A stretch of 64,000 nucleotides of DNA, from positions 62,245,389 to 62,309,388 of the forward strand of contig CM049315.1 of assembly GCA_026874595.1 (NCBI GenBank), given 5' to 3'. This stretch comes from Sipunculus nudus. Its lineage: Eukaryota; Annelida; Sipuncula; Golfingiida; Sipunculidae. Below the pieces are notes generated by a model, which was given only the letters and a program-made list of their open reading frames with translations, was not told the origin of the DNA and did no database searches. This document shows positions 38,911-49,854 of the stretch, piece after piece (positions within the stretch are counted from its first letter, which is position 1; every line of letters starts with the position of its first letter). The position numbers were made by a program, and so were the translations under genes.

Positions 38911-41384
38911 CAGGATCCACATCTTTGAAAAGGTTGTGGACACATTTCAAGCTAGACTTTTCATTCCAAACCTTCCAGCACTGATATCGCTTCTCTGCCA
39001 ACAGGGGAAAAGACCTGTCGATTTTGAGGTCAAAGGTTAAGTTCACAGCACCCACTTCTTGCGTGGAGTCATTTTCAGGCAAACTTTTCAATCTGTACCT
39101 TCCATCTGTCATATATGGCTTACCTACCAATAAGGGAAGAAGCCTATTGATGTTGAGGTCAAAAAGTCAAAGGTCAAGGTTACAATATTTAATTGTTCTA
39201 AATGCTTGTGAGCATATTTCAAGTGTAACTGTTCAACCCAAACCTTCAGTCTTTCACATATGCCACATCTATGCATCACTCAGTTTGACTCAAACTTCAT
39301 ATTTATTGGTCTTTTTGCTTGAATAAATAACTTATTGATTTTTGGGGTCAGCTGGTCAGCAGGTTAAAGGTTGCAGGTCAAAGTTATTCACCCATTGGTT
39401 GCCAAGTAATTACACCAGATTTAAGTGGTTAGTAGTTACCCATCATTTAGAAAGAATCCAGTTGATATATGGGCAAAAGGCCAAGGTCATAGGTCAGGGA
39501 TGTTCACAATTACTTATTTTATAGACCATCTCTATTTTTCTTGTATATATAACCATCCCACTCCAGCTGGTACATCTCCCTGTGTGGCTGTAATTGTGAG
39601 TGACACTGGTGACATATGACTCCCTTTTGTATCAGCCTATTAAGTAATAAGGCTCAGTGATAAGTACCTCGTTACTTCATAACAAAAACACTGTTGTCAG
39701 AATGCTTCAGCCAGGCATTAAGACTATGAGAGTATAGTATTAAGGTTTAGCTACTGATTTATAAGATGATGGGAACATTTTGCAGTTTATTTTATGGAAT
39801 CCTAGCAATAAACTTAGTTTCCTAGATATCTGAATATTTTAATATATATCACCACATATAAAAGCAAGTGTTTGTTCTCATAATATGTGAATGTGTACCT
39901 TGATTTAGGATGGCTTTTTGTTTTATTTCAAGACTCTTAGTCATGCTTTCTGCATTTCTTTTCTTTCAGGTTTGGCAGTTTACCTACCCTGCTGACCCCA
40001 TTGAAAAGCAGAGTGATAATAAAAAATATTGGACTTACACTTTTTACAATTGCATATATATAAATCTGATATGAGGGCCTCGACATGCCTTTTGAATTAT
40101 TTTGGGCATTCATTACTGGATAATTTGCCCAAGTTTGGTCTCTTATTGGAGAATGTGGGATATCAAATGTCATACTTGTCAGAAATCCATAATGTCTGCC
40201 AGTTAGCCACCTTAGAAATTCTTTCTTCAGTGCAGTTTCAGTAATTTTTCTTTAATGTTTGGTCCGATTTAGAGAATGTTTGTTGTCTGATTTCAGACTT
40301 GTCAGAAGTCCAATATGGCCACCAGGCAACCATCTTTTAATTCCTTTTGATCATATTATCTCAAGAACAGTTAAAGTGAATGCAGTTGGATGTATATTTA
40401 TGTTATCTTGTAAAGGATTGGGTCAAATATTTCTGAATAAATATTACCATAATTTATAAAAGTGCAGTACAGTTGGCTTGTTTTGAATAAAAATTCATAC
40501 AGAAGCACCTGTTTCTCAATAATTCTTGCATGTATATCCTTGATTTTTGCTATATATTTTGATCTTATATTTTCCCTTTGTGGTGTTCCTTTGAGACTGA
40601 CAGGTTTCAAGCAAGCTGTTGGAATAGTTCCTGATAGCTTAACAATCATGCATTTTCCTCAGACCATCAATTCACTGTGTTTTAACCAGACATAGGTGAT
40701 ATATATTTCTGTTGTCATAGAAAATTTTCAACAAATTGGCAAATTGGTTCTTCAAAATTTGACTGGAAGTTGTGAATCTCAGTCCATGATGTCACAGGTC
40801 ATGCTTGGCAGCTGAGCGTCATGACCCATGGGTCACTTGTTACAATAGTGACCGTTATTACAATAGTGGTTGCTCGACACGGTCACTATTGTAATAACGT
40901 TCACTATTGTAATAAATTTCGTTATAGGTATAATTAATGACGTGAGAGTGGATAATAACGTTTGGAATACTATAATTCCCCAGCATTTTACACTTAATCA
41001 GACATATAAAACGATGGTGGCATTTCAAGATAAACGGTGAGGGAAATTATTTCTTCAGTTTTGAGATAAAAGTGGCGGCTATTTTTTATTGCATTAGTGA
41101 CCGTTATTACAATAGTGGTTGCTCGACCCGGCCACTATTGTAATAACGTTCACTATTGTAATTAATTTCGTTAGAGGTATAATTAATGACGTCAGAGTGG
41201 TTTACAACGTTTTGAATACTATAATTCCCCAGCATTTTACTAGAACCCGGGTAGTCCATAAGCGACAACGTGTATCCGCCGAAAAAAGATAGGGACGGTT
41301 GAAGTAAGGCATGGATTGAGAGGCAAGGGGAAATAGGGTGAGGTGTGTTGCATATTTGCATGGATTTTTGCAGCCGAAATGTGT

Positions 41385-42500
41385 TTCTAGGTGGCGCCTC
41401 CTACCACAAAATCCAGAAAGCTATCGAAGTTTAATGCACATGCAAAAAAAGTCAAACCACTACTTGTATATGAGTGATTTTATTCCACGGCAGACAAACG
41501 GACTCTGTGCAAAAATGGTGGCAGGTAGCACCACCGATTTTGTGTATGATTAAGTGGTATGTTGGATCTTTACACATGCAAAATTTCAGGAGGATATGTT
41601 AAACCAGTCCTTAGATATAAGCCTGAATGTCTGCAGCGTAAACATAAATGTAGGTGGCGCCACTTGCCACAAAATCAAGAAAGCTATCCAAGATGTATAC
41701 ACTTGTAAAAGTATAGGTGGAAAAGTCCAACCAATGCAGAGCTATGAGTGATTTTATCACACAGCATACAAACAGACGGACGCTGTGCAAAATGGTTGCA
41801 AGTGGCGTCTCCAGTTTGCGTATGATAAACAGCTGTGTGAGATCTATACACATGCAAAATCCCAGGAGGATATAGCAGATCAGTCCTGAGATATAAGCCT
41901 GGATGTCTGCAGCGTAAACATAAATGTAGGTGGCGCCACCTGCCACAAAATCCAGAAAGCTATGCAAGTTGTATAAACATGCAAAATTTTAGGCAGACAA
42001 GTCAAACCACTGCCGAGATAGGAGTGATTTTATCCCACGGCAGACAAACAGACGGTCGCTGTGCAAAAATGGTTGCAGGTGGCGCCACCAGTTTTGCATA
42101 TGATAAAGAGCTCTGTGAGATCTATACACATGTAAAATGTCAAAAGGATATGTCAAACCAGACTAGAGATATAAGCCTGTATGTCTGCAACCTGAACGTG
42201 AATGTAGGTGGCGCCACCTGTCATAAAATCAAGAAAGCTATTCGGGATGTAAATGCATGCAAAATTTCAGGTGGATATGTCAGACCAACGCAGAGATATG
42301 ATAGATTTTATCCCAAGGCTGATGAACAGATGGACGCTGTGCAAAAATGCTGCAGGTGGCGCCACCATTTTTTGTGTACGCATAAAGCTATCCAAGGGCT
42401 ACATTTATGCAGAATGCTTAGCCTGATTGATCAAACGGTTCCCGATATATGTGGGTTTATGTGTGAAAACGGACGCACAAATGGACGCTGGGCAGAGAGG
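41385..42500. repeat. Dimeric about 277-bp repeat with GGTGGCGCCACC palindromes
   Basis: The 12-bp perfect palindrome GGTGGCGCCACC lies at 41929, 42078, 42207 and 42355, with variants at 41390, 41653 and about 41798. Spacings alternate between about 129 and 148 bp, so the true unit is a dimer of about 277 bp. Between palindromes are blocks such as GCATGCAAAATTTCAGG, GATATAAGCCTG and TTTTATCCCACGGCAGAC. A 221-codon open frame at 41979-42644 runs through two dimers only because few stops occur, and is not called as a gene. Confidence 0.85.
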
Positions 42501-42555
42501 AAAGGTCAGAGGTCAACCAAAAATGAGGGCGCAGCAGTTCACTCTGTTTTGGCGG

Positions 42556-42645
42556 ATACAACTATTTCTTCAGTGGTGAGATTAAAGTGGCGCCTATTTT
42601 ATATTACATTAGTGACCGTTATTACAATAGTAGTTGCAACATAGC
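42556..42645. repeat. Fragment of the 249-bp repeat family
   Basis: TATTTCTTCAGTGGTGAGAT, then AAAGTGGCGCCTATTTTATA, then TTAGTGACCGTTATTACAATAG match the inverted 249-bp unit at 40840-41240. The piece ends at GTAGTTGCAAC, beside the retroelement fragment. Confidence 0.85.
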
Positions 42646-42652
42646 TGCTGTA

Positions 42653-43300
42653 GCAAACCTGGCGTCCCCTACTAAGTTGATAAAATCAGATCGTTCTGGT
42701 ATGACTGGATCGCTCAGGTATGATTGGTTATACAGGCAATTCGTGCCTGATTATGCCAAAATGGCTCCCCTGGTCGACCTCACCAGAATGAAGGTAAAAT
42801 TTTCATGAAATGATACCCATCAAGAGAGGTTTGAGATATTAAAACAAATTTTAGTGTCCGCCAAAGTTATGGCATACCCACGGACTGACCTAGAAAATAG
42901 ATTGCATACCGATGCCTCGGGTAACACCATTGGTGAGGTCCTCGTGCAAGAACACGAAGACGGAATTGAACGTGTAATCGAGTATGTCTATCATCAGCTA
43001 AATGATACACAGGAGAAATACCCTGTGATTGAGAAGGAATGCCAGGCGCTGCTGTATTGCTTGATGAAACTGAAACCATACCTGTATGGTAGCCCCCACA
43101 CAGCTTATTTAGACCAAAACCCGTTTTGCGATATTTTTTTCTCTAAAATTAATAACACCAGGGTAGAGCGGTGGGCTCTTACGTTGGCTGAGTTCAACAC
43201 AAAAGTCGTGTACTGAAAGGGAATTTTTAAACAACAAAGCTGATTTTTTTTTTGCCACGCAGTCCAAACTCAACCGCCTACCTTACACCTCCGAACTGGC
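42653..43300 (+). pseudogene. Broken Ty3/gypsy reverse transcriptase C-terminus and RNase H fragment
   Basis: A piece at about 42704-42793 matches the end of a gypsy-type reverse transcriptase (YRQFVPDYAKMA segment). After a stop at 42806-42808 and a frame change, the frame 42854-43216 reads as the RNase H domain. It has the TDAS motif (first catalytic Asp), EKEC (catalytic Glu) and a YLDQNPF segment in place of the usual TDH motif, which keeps the Asp. A further stop at 43214-43216 and a frame change lead into AD-like C-terminal sequence near 43240. Integrase, protease and gag are not found, and no LTR brackets it. It is a dead internal fragment on the plus strand. Confidence 0.88.
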
Positions 43301-43479
43301 GTTGCTTGACATTGACAGTGATGGTGCTGAGTTATATAGCTCACAGCACAAGATAACCTGGACATGCAGAAAGTTAAAGGCTATGTTTGGGTCCTCAACG
43401 CCAGACAGCTGCATCAAGGGTGGGGCACAGCACAGCTGTTTTGTGTGTGGCGTATGACTACAGGAAGGTTTCGGCTAGC

Positions 43480-44663
43480 CCATTCCTCTGTGGTTTGATG
43501 CATATATGTGTGTGTTTGTGTACCAAAGAACCACAGGAAGGTTGTGGTTAGCCCCATCCTCTATGATTTGAAGCTATGTGTGTGCCAGTTGGCTACAGAA
43601 CGGTTGAGGTTAGCCCCATCCCTTTGGCTTGAAGCTATTTTATGTGTGGCTTAGGGCTACAGAAAGGTTGCTGCTAGCCGAAGCCTCTATCTCTGAAGCT
43701 CCTGTGTGTGTCGGATGGCTACAGGAATTTTGTGTCTAGCCCAATCCTTCATAGTTTGAAGTTGCTCTTTGTGTACTTTATGGCTACAGAAAGGTTGTGG
43801 CTAGTCCCATTCTCTATGGTGTGTGTTTGTGCGTGTGTGTGTGTGGGGGGGGGGGGGTATGCCTGATGGCTACAAGAAGGGTGTGGCCAGCACCATCCTC
43901 TACGGTTTAAAGCTTAGATGTGTGTCCAGATGGCTACAGGACAGTTTTGTGTCTAGCCCCATCCTCTATGGTTTGATGCTGCTCTGTTTGTGCCGGGTGG
44001 ATAAAGGAAGGTTGTGGCTAGCCCAGTTCTCTATGGTTAGATGCTTATGTGCGTGTGTGCCAGATGTATACAGGAAGGTTGTGGTAGCCACATCCTCTCT
44101 GGTTTGAAGCTAAGGTGTGTGCTAGATGGTGTGTGTGTATGTTTATGTGTGTTGGTGTGCCAGATGGCTAGCACCAACCGCTGTGGTTTGAAGCTTAGCT
44201 GTGTGTGCGAGATAGCTACAGGACTTTTGTGTCTAGCCCCATCCCATATGGTTTGATGCTGCTGTGTTTGTGCCGGATGGATAAAGGAAGGTTGTGGCTA
44301 GCCATATGCTACAAGTAGGATTTGGCTAGCACCATCCTCTATGGTTCGATGCTTGTGTGTGTGTGTGTGTGTGTGCAGGTGTGCCAGATGGCTACAGGAA
44401 GGGTATGGCTTAGCACCAACCTCTATGGTTTGAAGCTAAGGTTTGTGTGCCAGATGGATACAGGACTGTTGTGTCTAGCCCTATCCCCTATGGTTTCATA
44501 CTGCTATGTTTGTGCCGGATGCATAATGAAAGGTTGTGGTTAGCACCATTCTCTATGGCTTGATTTTTATGTGCGTGTGCCAGATGGGTACAGGAAGTTA
44601 ATGGGTAGCCCCGACTCTATGATTTGAAGCTGATGTCGCAGTGCCGGATGGCCACAGTAAGGT
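43480..44663. repeat. TG-rich minisatellite, left part (GTGGCTAGCCCC repeat)
   Basis: The unit contains GGCTACAGGAAGGTTGTGGC, TAGCCCCATCCTCTATGGTT, TGAAGCT and a variable TG run, with spacing of roughly 60-130 bp depending on the TG run (for example at 43837 and 44353). Open frames at 43823-44543 read repeated CVCV-type protein and reflect the TG runs. The array continues in the same orientation at 49855 after the foldback element. Confidence 0.92.
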
Positions 44664-44666
44664 TAT

Positions 44667-47600
44667 TAGTCCATGGGCTAGAAGGGGTCACCGTGCACCC
44701 CCTCTGCGATTTTACGACATAGGTATTTTTAGATCCCCAAGTATGTCTAGCTAATTAATGAATTTAGATGTTAACATTGAATATTTTGGGATACACTACC
44801 CTTTTAGGCCTTTTAAAGACAACCACAGCACCCGCGGAAAGGTAACTTTGATAAGGGGGTTGGGGTATGTAAATGCTTTTAGCTCGCTTAATATTTGACA
44901 TATTCACTTTAAATAAACTGCATTGTAATTGCGAATAGTAGGGAAAAGTCACTGACCACGAAAATTATATGAATGTAATATGTATTTTTGTTGATTAAGC
45001 ATTCAATTGCTACACAAATTGAATATCCGAAAAAGAAAATTAAATTTAACAGCTTTTTCTTTCATTTTTCACAACAGTAGTTTATTTTTGGGATGATGTT
45101 GCATTTCTAAATTTCTAGTGCATTAATACATTAGTTCCTGACATTCTTACAAGTTCTGTTGATAAAATTATGACTATTTGACCATAGACACATGCAATGA
45201 ATGACTCATTGTTAAATCTATTTTATGGTATCCCTTGTTTATCAGAAGGTTGTGGTGTCCCATGTTCCTCTCCAGATGCATTGATTTTCACTGTGATACT
45301 TCCTTGATATTATAAATTGTAAATTGTCTGAACCTGAAGGTGTTTATTGGTTTTGAAAATAATGGAAACCCTTTCTTGAGCCATTTTTAATATATAATAA
45401 TTATACAAAATAATCATATTTAAGCCACTTATATATGAAGGGCCAACGTGCTCCCCTCCCTTGGATTTTATGACATAGGTATTTTTAGATCCCCAAATAT
45501 GTCCAGTTAACACTGATTATTGAAGGATACACTACCATTTTAAGCCATTTAAAGACAACCGCACGCACCCGCGGACACGCAGCATTGATAAGAGGTATGT
45601 AAATGCTTATAGCTCGCTAAATATTTGACATATTCACTTCAAATAAACTACATTGATCAGTGTTTTATATTTTTATATAAATATATATATATTCTTAAGT
45701 ACCCTTTGTATTTAAGATGAGAGTGGTGTTCCATGTTCATGTCGAGATGTATTTGTTTTTCATTATGATGCTTCCCTAATACTATAAATAGTTATTTTCC
45801 TGAACCTGAATGTGTTTATTGGCTTTAATAATAATAAGAGCCCTCTCTGGAATAATATGTGAAAACAGTACTAATCACAATCTTAATTATGTGAAATTTC
45901 CAATAGATAGAAAATCAATCCGTTATGCTGATCAATCTGAATTATTATGATGAAGTTGTCCACAAACTGGAAGACCAATTATTCAAAATTGAAGTACTGT
46001 AAAGCTTGGTGCATGAGACCCGTATGCAGTATATGTAGCGTCACCAACACAAGGCTTCAAATCATGTCCAAAAGAGAAAGAACAGGAAGGCTTGTGCAAC
46101 ATTTTCTATTATTATACAAAATTAATAATTACGGCGTATACAGCTTGATAACATTATTTGGTGTGGCTTGATTTTTTATGTATTTATTGATTTGATTTTC
46201 ATATTTTTGTTACAATTATATTATGACTGATAATATATATATGTTATATATAAATGCTTTACCATTTCATTTTCAGATTTTCTTGAAAGGAAACGTACTT
46301 AAAAGTTTAAATTGTTAATAAATCACAGATTCTAATCTAAGTGTATATTGATGGATCAGAGTGAACGCTTTTTAATGCGATCGTATGTAATGGGAGGACG
46401 TGATATAGGAGTACATGTATTAACAGCAGCGAGAAAGCAGAGGAGCAGAGGCTTCACATCGACTGTACCATTCAGGGAGGGGATCATATCTCTGCTATTA
46501 ATTGGAAAGAATCTAATTTCAAAACATACGTATGATATCTGATTGTAAAATTTACGAAAATTTACAGAGTAAACACAAAGAAGCTATGGGTTCTAAACAG
46601 AAATGGACAAAGCCTGTGCCCTTATACCTGACACAGTCTAAGGGCACTGATACCATTGAGGTTACTACTAAATATACAGTCTCTGACGTCTGCATCCAAG
46701 TGTAGTATATATTTTTGTCCTATATATCTTATTTTATTTCGGTTCAAATCAGCTTCTGTAAAATCGTGTTGTAGACATATAAAATTCGCATTTGATTTCA
46801 CCTTTTTATGCCACCTTTTCAAAAGAAATGGGTTGTATATACATCGTCCATGAAAATTCTAGCGGTCTCATCCTTTAGCTCCTATGCATTTTCATTCAAA
46901 ATGATATTCAATGCTGATAAAATAACTTAAATCAAATAGTATATATGGTCATTGTCGGGATTTCATCTTTGGCTAATCAGTAAAATGTTACAAACAGGTC
47001 AGGACATTCTTGTCAATTCCTACACGCTTAAACATTCAGTTAGGTTAATTTTTTTAATTGGAACGGAAATTTTCCTGAATATTAAGATAGGCTTTCTACT
47101 TTATAATACTGGAAGCTTTAATGCTGCATTAGGTCTCAGGTCGATCCATGTACCAGAATCGTGGTGTCACAGTGGTCAATGTCTTCCATGATATTAAATG
47201 TATTTATCATAAGTGAATCACCATTTTTTACTTGAACGACGTTTGTTTACAAGTGCATTCACCCTCTTCATCGTGGCAAGCCCAGTATATGTCTTTATCT
47301 GATGTCCGCCAGGAATATTAAGCGGTAACCGTGATCAATATAATAAGATCTTGTTTGAAGGAATATTCGGTATTAAGAGATAATATTTTTGTCCTAGGAG
47401 GGAAAGAGACCATCGTCAGTCAAAGGTACTAAGTGAAAAGTGCAAATTTCTGAATATGAAGAAAGTTTATCCACTCGCATGCAACGTTGTGACTTATTTT
47501 AGCCGCTTATGTTCTGGTAATCTGAGCTCACATGTGATGCAAGCTTCCAGTTGGTGAAAGGTGAACCATTACTCTCAGCTAAAATTAAAAAAGTTCCTTG

Positions 47601-49851
47601 GTTCACGGTCCACACATCAAATGTTTACCAGGATCCATCACATGTGATCTTTGTTATTGGTAGAGGTATGCGTGTTATTTTTCAATGTTTTTTATGTACA
47701 CTTTATACGAATTGATACTTGAAAATAGTAAGCGAATAGACAACGTGCAATAAAGACAGACGCTTCAATACTAGGTATTACACAAAGTACATAACCCCGT
47801 TTTGAAATTGGCCAAAGGATGACAAAATATGACAGAAACGATTTACAAGTTATTAAACTTTACATTATTAATCGACAAAAAAATAAAGCTTATAAGAACC
47901 CAAAAGCAAGAGATTGGTTACTACAAAACATTCAGGCCACCGCTGATATATGCATCACAGAAAAGAAGCAAACTTACTCCCACCACATATACTAACAGAT
48001 ATATTTACTCATTCTTATAAATTGAAAATGAAATGTCTCCTTCTGAGATCACGACTGGGAAAGTGTTGCTCGGGATTATATTGCTCGGTCAAACTGTGTA
48101 TGTAATAACAACAAAAATAAATAAAAATAACTATGAAAACGGACAAGAGAATTTCAACTAAAATAAAATAAAACAATAAAGCAGTAGAAGCTAGATTAAT
48201 AATTATCTATGATAATTTAAACTCGCCTAATAATTGTGGTTGATAATTTTCCTTATTACTTACTTTACAGGCCTGGTGCACTGGGCCTAGACTTTTCAGG
48301 TATCCAAAAGTAATTGAATTATCTGGTTAAAAAGGCCAAATAAGGTAAAAAATCTCACAACATTTCAGGGGGATAACAAAAATGGGTTATTGCTTATACT
48401 TGGAGAAAGTTTAATATTCTTATACACATATATTCAAAATGATCTGGATAAAGAGTTTACTGGTGTTTATACCTTAAGTTTCATAACAATAACTATTCAT
48501 GGTATTAGGGAAGCTTCACGGTGCGGTACATTGAAATAGGAACACACAACACCTCGTTTCATGTTATAGAAAGGACGATCCAAAAAGAGTTACACTATAA
48601 CATTAATTGATGTCTGCATAATTTTATTTTATTTAATGTTTTCAGGATTGACAAGGGCCGATATATTAATAAACTAGAATTTCAAAAATGTCAAAATGTC
48701 ATGTAAAATCAGCAATAGCGGAACGTTTTAATATAATTCTGTGAAATTTCTTCAGGATGTTTTATTAATATCATAATTAATTTCTTCATCACCAAAAACA
48801 TACATAATATATATGATTATATCTATTAGTGACTTTTTCCCACTATTGTATTTACAATACAGTTTATTTGAATTATATATGTCAATTATTAAGTGAGCTA
48901 TTGGCATTTACATACCCCTTCCCCTTATGAAGGCTACCTGTCAGCGGGTGCCGTGCGTAATGACGCGGTTGTCTTTAAATGGCTTAAAAAGAGTAGTGAA
49001 TCCCACAATAATCAGTCTTAACATATCAATTCATTAACTTGACATTTTTTGGGGATCTAAAAATACCTATTTCATAAAATCCCAGAGGGGATGCACAATG
49101 ACCCTTGTTATATAATGGCTTAAATGTGATTTTTCTGTATAATTATTATTTATTAAAAACCGGTAAACACCTTCAGGTTCAGACAAATATCAATTCATAG
49201 TATCAAGGAATCATCACAGTGAAAATCTATGCATCTGGAAAGGAAAACGGAACACCATATCCGTTTTATGAACAATGGATAATATAAAACAGAAATAATA
49301 ATTGGTCATTCATTGCATGTGTATATGGTCAAGTATTCATAATTTTATCAAAAGAATTTGTAAGAATGTCAGGAACTTAAGTATTAATGCATTAGAAATT
49401 CATAAAAATGCAACATCGTCTCGAAAATAAACAACTGTTGTGAAAAATGAAAGAAAAAGCTGTTAAATTTAATATCCTTTTTGGATATTCAATATGTGTA
49501 GTAATTAAATTCTTAATCAACAAAAATATATATTACATTCATATGAATTTCGTTGTCAGTGACTTTTCCCTACTATTTGAAATTATAATGCAGTTTATTT
49601 AAAGTGAATACGTCAAATATTAAGCGAGCTATAAGCATTTACGTACCCAAACCCCTTATCAAGGCTGCCTGTCCGCGGGTGCCGAGCGAAAAGACGCGGT
49701 TGTCTTTAAATGGCCTAAAAGGGTAGTGTATCCCAAAATAATCAATGTTAACATCTTAATTCATTAATTGGACATACTTGGGGATCTAAAAATACCTATG
49801 TCATAAAATCCCAGAGTGGGTGCATGGTGACCGTTCCTAGCCCATGGACTA
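44667..49851. mobile_element. 5.2-kb foldback element with about 1.1-kb inverted repeats, inserted in the minisatellite
   Basis: The left end is TAGTCCATGGGCTAG at 44667 and the right end its complement, CTAGCCCATGGACTA, ending at 49851. The arms are inverted copies over about 730 bp (44667-45420 with 49120-49851). Both continue into a second, shorter inner copy of the same sequence (45430-45850 with about 48780-49120), so each arm is itself a partial tandem duplication. Markers are GACATAGGTATTTTTAGATC, GACAACC...CACCCGCGG and TAAATGCTTTTAGCTCGCTT. TAT flanks both ends (44664-44666, 49852-49854); removing the element and one TAT restores the minisatellite consensus AAGGTTRTGGCTAGCC. No transposase is recognised in the core 45850-48780. 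Confidence 0.87.
45850..48780. other. Core of the foldback element, no recognisable transposase
   Basis: About 2.9 kb of A+T-rich DNA. Possible old coding pieces are a 66-codon minus-strand frame at 46622-46822, followed by a donor-like CAG|GTATAAG, and a plus-strand stretch near 47521-47665 that is open for about 45 codons and ends at AGAG|GTATGCG. Neither resembles a family I know, and both could be chance. Otherwise nothing is seen. Confidence 0.35.
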
Positions 49852-49854
49852 TAT

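Larger units (their letters stand above)
38403..40839 (+). mobile_element. 2.4-kb element without target duplication, Helitron/Helentron-like candidate
   Basis: Its edges are fixed by the interrupted 249-bp repeat: start CTTAGCTCAGCTGACTTTCA, end GACCCATGGGTCACTTG. A 14-bp perfect palindrome, TGACCCATGGGTCA (40822-40835), lies 4 bp from the 3' end, like the terminal hairpin of Helitron-type elements. The insertion appears to be between T and T with no clear duplication. A GTCCGTCCGTCCGGCCGGCC tract lies near the start, and AGGTCA-rich monomers of about 130-152 bp lie at 38730-39200. No coding frame for a helicase is present. A longer inverted relative is at 58337-62477. The boundaries are well supported; the superfamily is inference. 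Confidence 0.65.
38341..41240. repeat. 249-bp repeat array (inverted relative to 32990-33605), split by a 2.4-kb element
   Basis: The unit is the reverse complement of that at 32990-33605. The left piece (to 38402) ends GTGGCGGCTATTTTTT and the right piece resumes at 40840 with TTACAATAGTGACCGTTATT. In the uninterrupted copy at 41070-41100, GTGGCGGCTATTTTTTATTG is continuous. Starts at 40848 and 41097 are 249 bp apart, and the last copy ends near 41240 at the sequence CCCCAGCATTTTAC. Confidence 0.9.

Noticed and set aside
38403-40839. Canonical Helitron
   Set aside because: The 3' end CTTG does not match CTRR and no 5' TC start is certain, so only a Helitron-like label is kept as inference.
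41979-42644. 221-codon open frame, the second longest in the window
   Set aside because: It runs through two 277-bp repeat dimers and into a 249-bp repeat fragment; the protein is just the repeat translated and has no domain.
43823-44543. Cysteine/valine-rich open frames in the TG minisatellite
   Set aside because: CVCV stretches come from TG runs, and the frames change with each run length.
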